Assembly: GCA_947253135.1 (NCBI GenBank)
Contig: CAMXYS010000069.1
Location: 1-8,312, forward strand
Direction of reading: 5' to 3'
DNA: 8,312 nt
From: an uncultured Clostridia bacterium
GTDB taxonomy: Bacteria; Bacillota; Clostridia; Saccharofermentanales; Fastidiosipilaceae
This document shows positions 7,512-8,312 of the stretch, piece after piece. Every line of letters starts with the position of its first letter. The stretch's first letter is position 1. The notes below the pieces were generated by a model, which worked only from the letters and a program-made list of their open reading frames with translations, ran no database searches and had not been told where the DNA came from. The position numbers and the translations under genes are program-made.

Positions 7512-7592
7512 ACGGTCCGAGCAAACCGGTATTCCGTTTAAAACTCGAGTTGTTAAAGAGCAATCGTTCGACGGTTAAGGTAGGAGGAATTT

Positions 7593-8267
7593 ATGTCAAA
7601 GACGTCGGTTCAATTGCCGTCTTATCTACAGAGTGGGATGGTTTTACAACAACATGCGTCCACGATGATAAGAGGATCTTACCGGCCGAGGGTTGACTTA
7701 TATATGACCTTGGTGCGCGAACCGGCAGACTCCGCCCGGGCCACTCATCAGGAACAGTCTGAAACAGTTCACAGCGACCGTTGTACTTGCGATGATCATG
7801 GTGGATTTGAACTCTTTTTACCTGCTCTTTCAGCCTCGGACCAGAGTTATACGATTTGTTTTTCTGAAGATGCTGAAGGGCGGAAGGTGCTGGTCGAACT
7901 GGTTGATATTTTAATTGGCGAGGTCTGGGTTACCGGCGGTCAGGGAAATATGGAGATGCCCCTTTACGCCACCGGCGCCGGGGCAGACCGGGATTTGTTG
8001 TTGGGCAATAATCACATTCGCTTTTTAGTTCAAGATGCTTTTGGTGTGGACCCGCAAAAAGGACGCTTTTCCTTTGAGCCGACCGACCGGCTGTCCGGTT
8101 CTTTTTGGACTGCGCCCGGTGACCGCGACATCCTTTCTCATGTCAGCTCCCTGTCAGCCCATTTTGCCCTAGCCTTACAGACTGCCCTCCGAGTTCCGAT
8201 CGGAATTATAGACACTGCTTTGGCAGAATCCATGGTGCATACCTGGGTTGACCGGCAAACCTTAAAT
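7593..8267 (+). CDS. Sialate O-acetylesterase/SGNH-hydrolase-like protein lacking the catalytic serine, 3'-truncated by adapter
   Basis: At least 225 residues belong to the sialate O-acetylesterase (SASA, formerly DUF303) type. The N-terminal beta domain begins LPSYLQSGMVLQQ, like the family GMVLQR start. Then comes DILIGEVWVTGGQGNMEMPL (residues about 105-124), aligning with the family core GEVWxCSGQSNMEWPL. The nucleophile Ser of GQSNM is G118 (codon GGA, 7944-7946). In the next block, the usual GLIxxSWGGTPIEAW reads GIIDTALAESMVHTW, with A211-E212 in place of the two glycines. This suggests no esterase activity, or a different one. There is no signal peptide, unlike many secreted relatives. 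The start has AGGAGG (7582-7587) 5 nt upstream, and the 81-bp gap after pgi has no clear terminator, so co-transcription is likely. Full-length relatives run about 450-650 aa. The true 3' end is missing because sequencing adapter begins at 8268. Confidence 0.7.
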
Positions 8268-8312
8268 CTGTCTCTTATACACATCTGACGCTGCCGACGA
8301 TTCGCCACCGGT
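8268..8312. other. Sequencing-library artefact: Tn5 mosaic end plus Nextera read-1 adapter
   Basis: Bases 8268-8286 read CTGTCTCTTATACACATCT, the 19-bp Tn5 transposase mosaic end. Bases 8287-8300 read GACGCTGCCGACGA, the reverse complement of the rest of the Nextera read-1 adapter. The last 12 bases (TTCGCCACCGGT) sit where the i5 index should be. I cannot match them to a known index, and they are not followed by the expected P5 sequence. The translated tail LSLIHI and the TGA at 8286-8288 arise from adapter. The genuine insert ends at 8267. Confidence 0.97.

Noticed and set aside
7515..7576. Hairpins between pgi and the esterase-like gene (AAACCGG/CCGTTT, and AATCGT/ACGGTT at 7562-7576)
   Set aside because: The stems are about 6 bp, with a bulge or wobble pair and no T-tract, within what chance would give.
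8268..8286. Genomic Tn5 insertion sequence end
   Set aside because: The mosaic end is continuous with the Nextera adapter tail (8287-8300), which occurs in library constructs and not in natural Tn5.
8268..8288. Natural C-terminus and stop codon of the last gene
   Set aside because: These bases are Tn5 mosaic end and adapter, so both the stop and the tail LSLIHI are artefacts.

Overview
The window looks like ordinary chromosomal sequence from an anaerobic Bacillota, most likely Clostridia. Pointers are strong AGGAGG-type ribosome binding sites, the short HacA-like LeuC/LeuD pair, the short (about 450 aa) glucose-6-phosphate isomerase, and the gene order leuC-leuD-leuB-ilvD-ilvB. From memory, that order matches the leucine/valine cluster of solventogenic clostridia such as Clostridium acetobutylicum. 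Genus and species cannot be told. Every gene lies on the + strand and spacing is tight.

Positions 3-2438 hold the leucine-specific branch: the 3' part of leuC (5' end outside the window), then leuD and leuB with short gaps and no visible terminator between them. Together they encode isopropylmalate isomerase (LeuCD) and 3-isopropylmalate dehydrogenase (LeuB). The 164 bp between leuB and ilvD hold an 11-bp tandem repeat (2473-2501) and a good sigma-A-type promoter (TTGCCA, 17 bp, TATGAT; 2531-2559). The ilv genes can therefore probably be transcribed apart from the leu genes.

Positions 2603-6024 hold ilvD (dihydroxyacid dehydratase) and ilvB (acetolactate synthase catalytic subunit), which overlap by 4 bp. 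These are the fourth and second enzymes of isoleucine/valine synthesis. The ketol-acid reductoisomerase (ilvC), the acetolactate synthase regulatory subunit (ilvN) and leuA are absent from the window. They must lie upstream or elsewhere for the pathway to be complete.

After ilvB comes a 140-bp gap with a stable imperfect hairpin (6064-6092) and an extended -10 promoter (6119-6127). It is followed by pgi (glucose-6-phosphate isomerase, 6165-7511). From 7593 a sialate O-acetylesterase/SGNH-like gene begins. It keeps the family scaffold, but the catalytic serine of the GQSNM motif is glycine and the second glycine-rich block is altered, so it may be a pseudoenzyme.

The last 45 bases are not biological. 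The sequence from 8268 matches the Tn5 mosaic end plus the Nextera read-1 adapter, reverse-complemented. The final gene is therefore cut at 8267 by adapter read-through, and the apparent stop codon at 8286-8288 is an artefact. I see no CRISPR array, RNA gene, mobile element or convincing new system. The points most worth a second look are the esterase-like protein without its nucleophile, the repeat ahead of the ilvD promoter, and the strong excess of CCGG.
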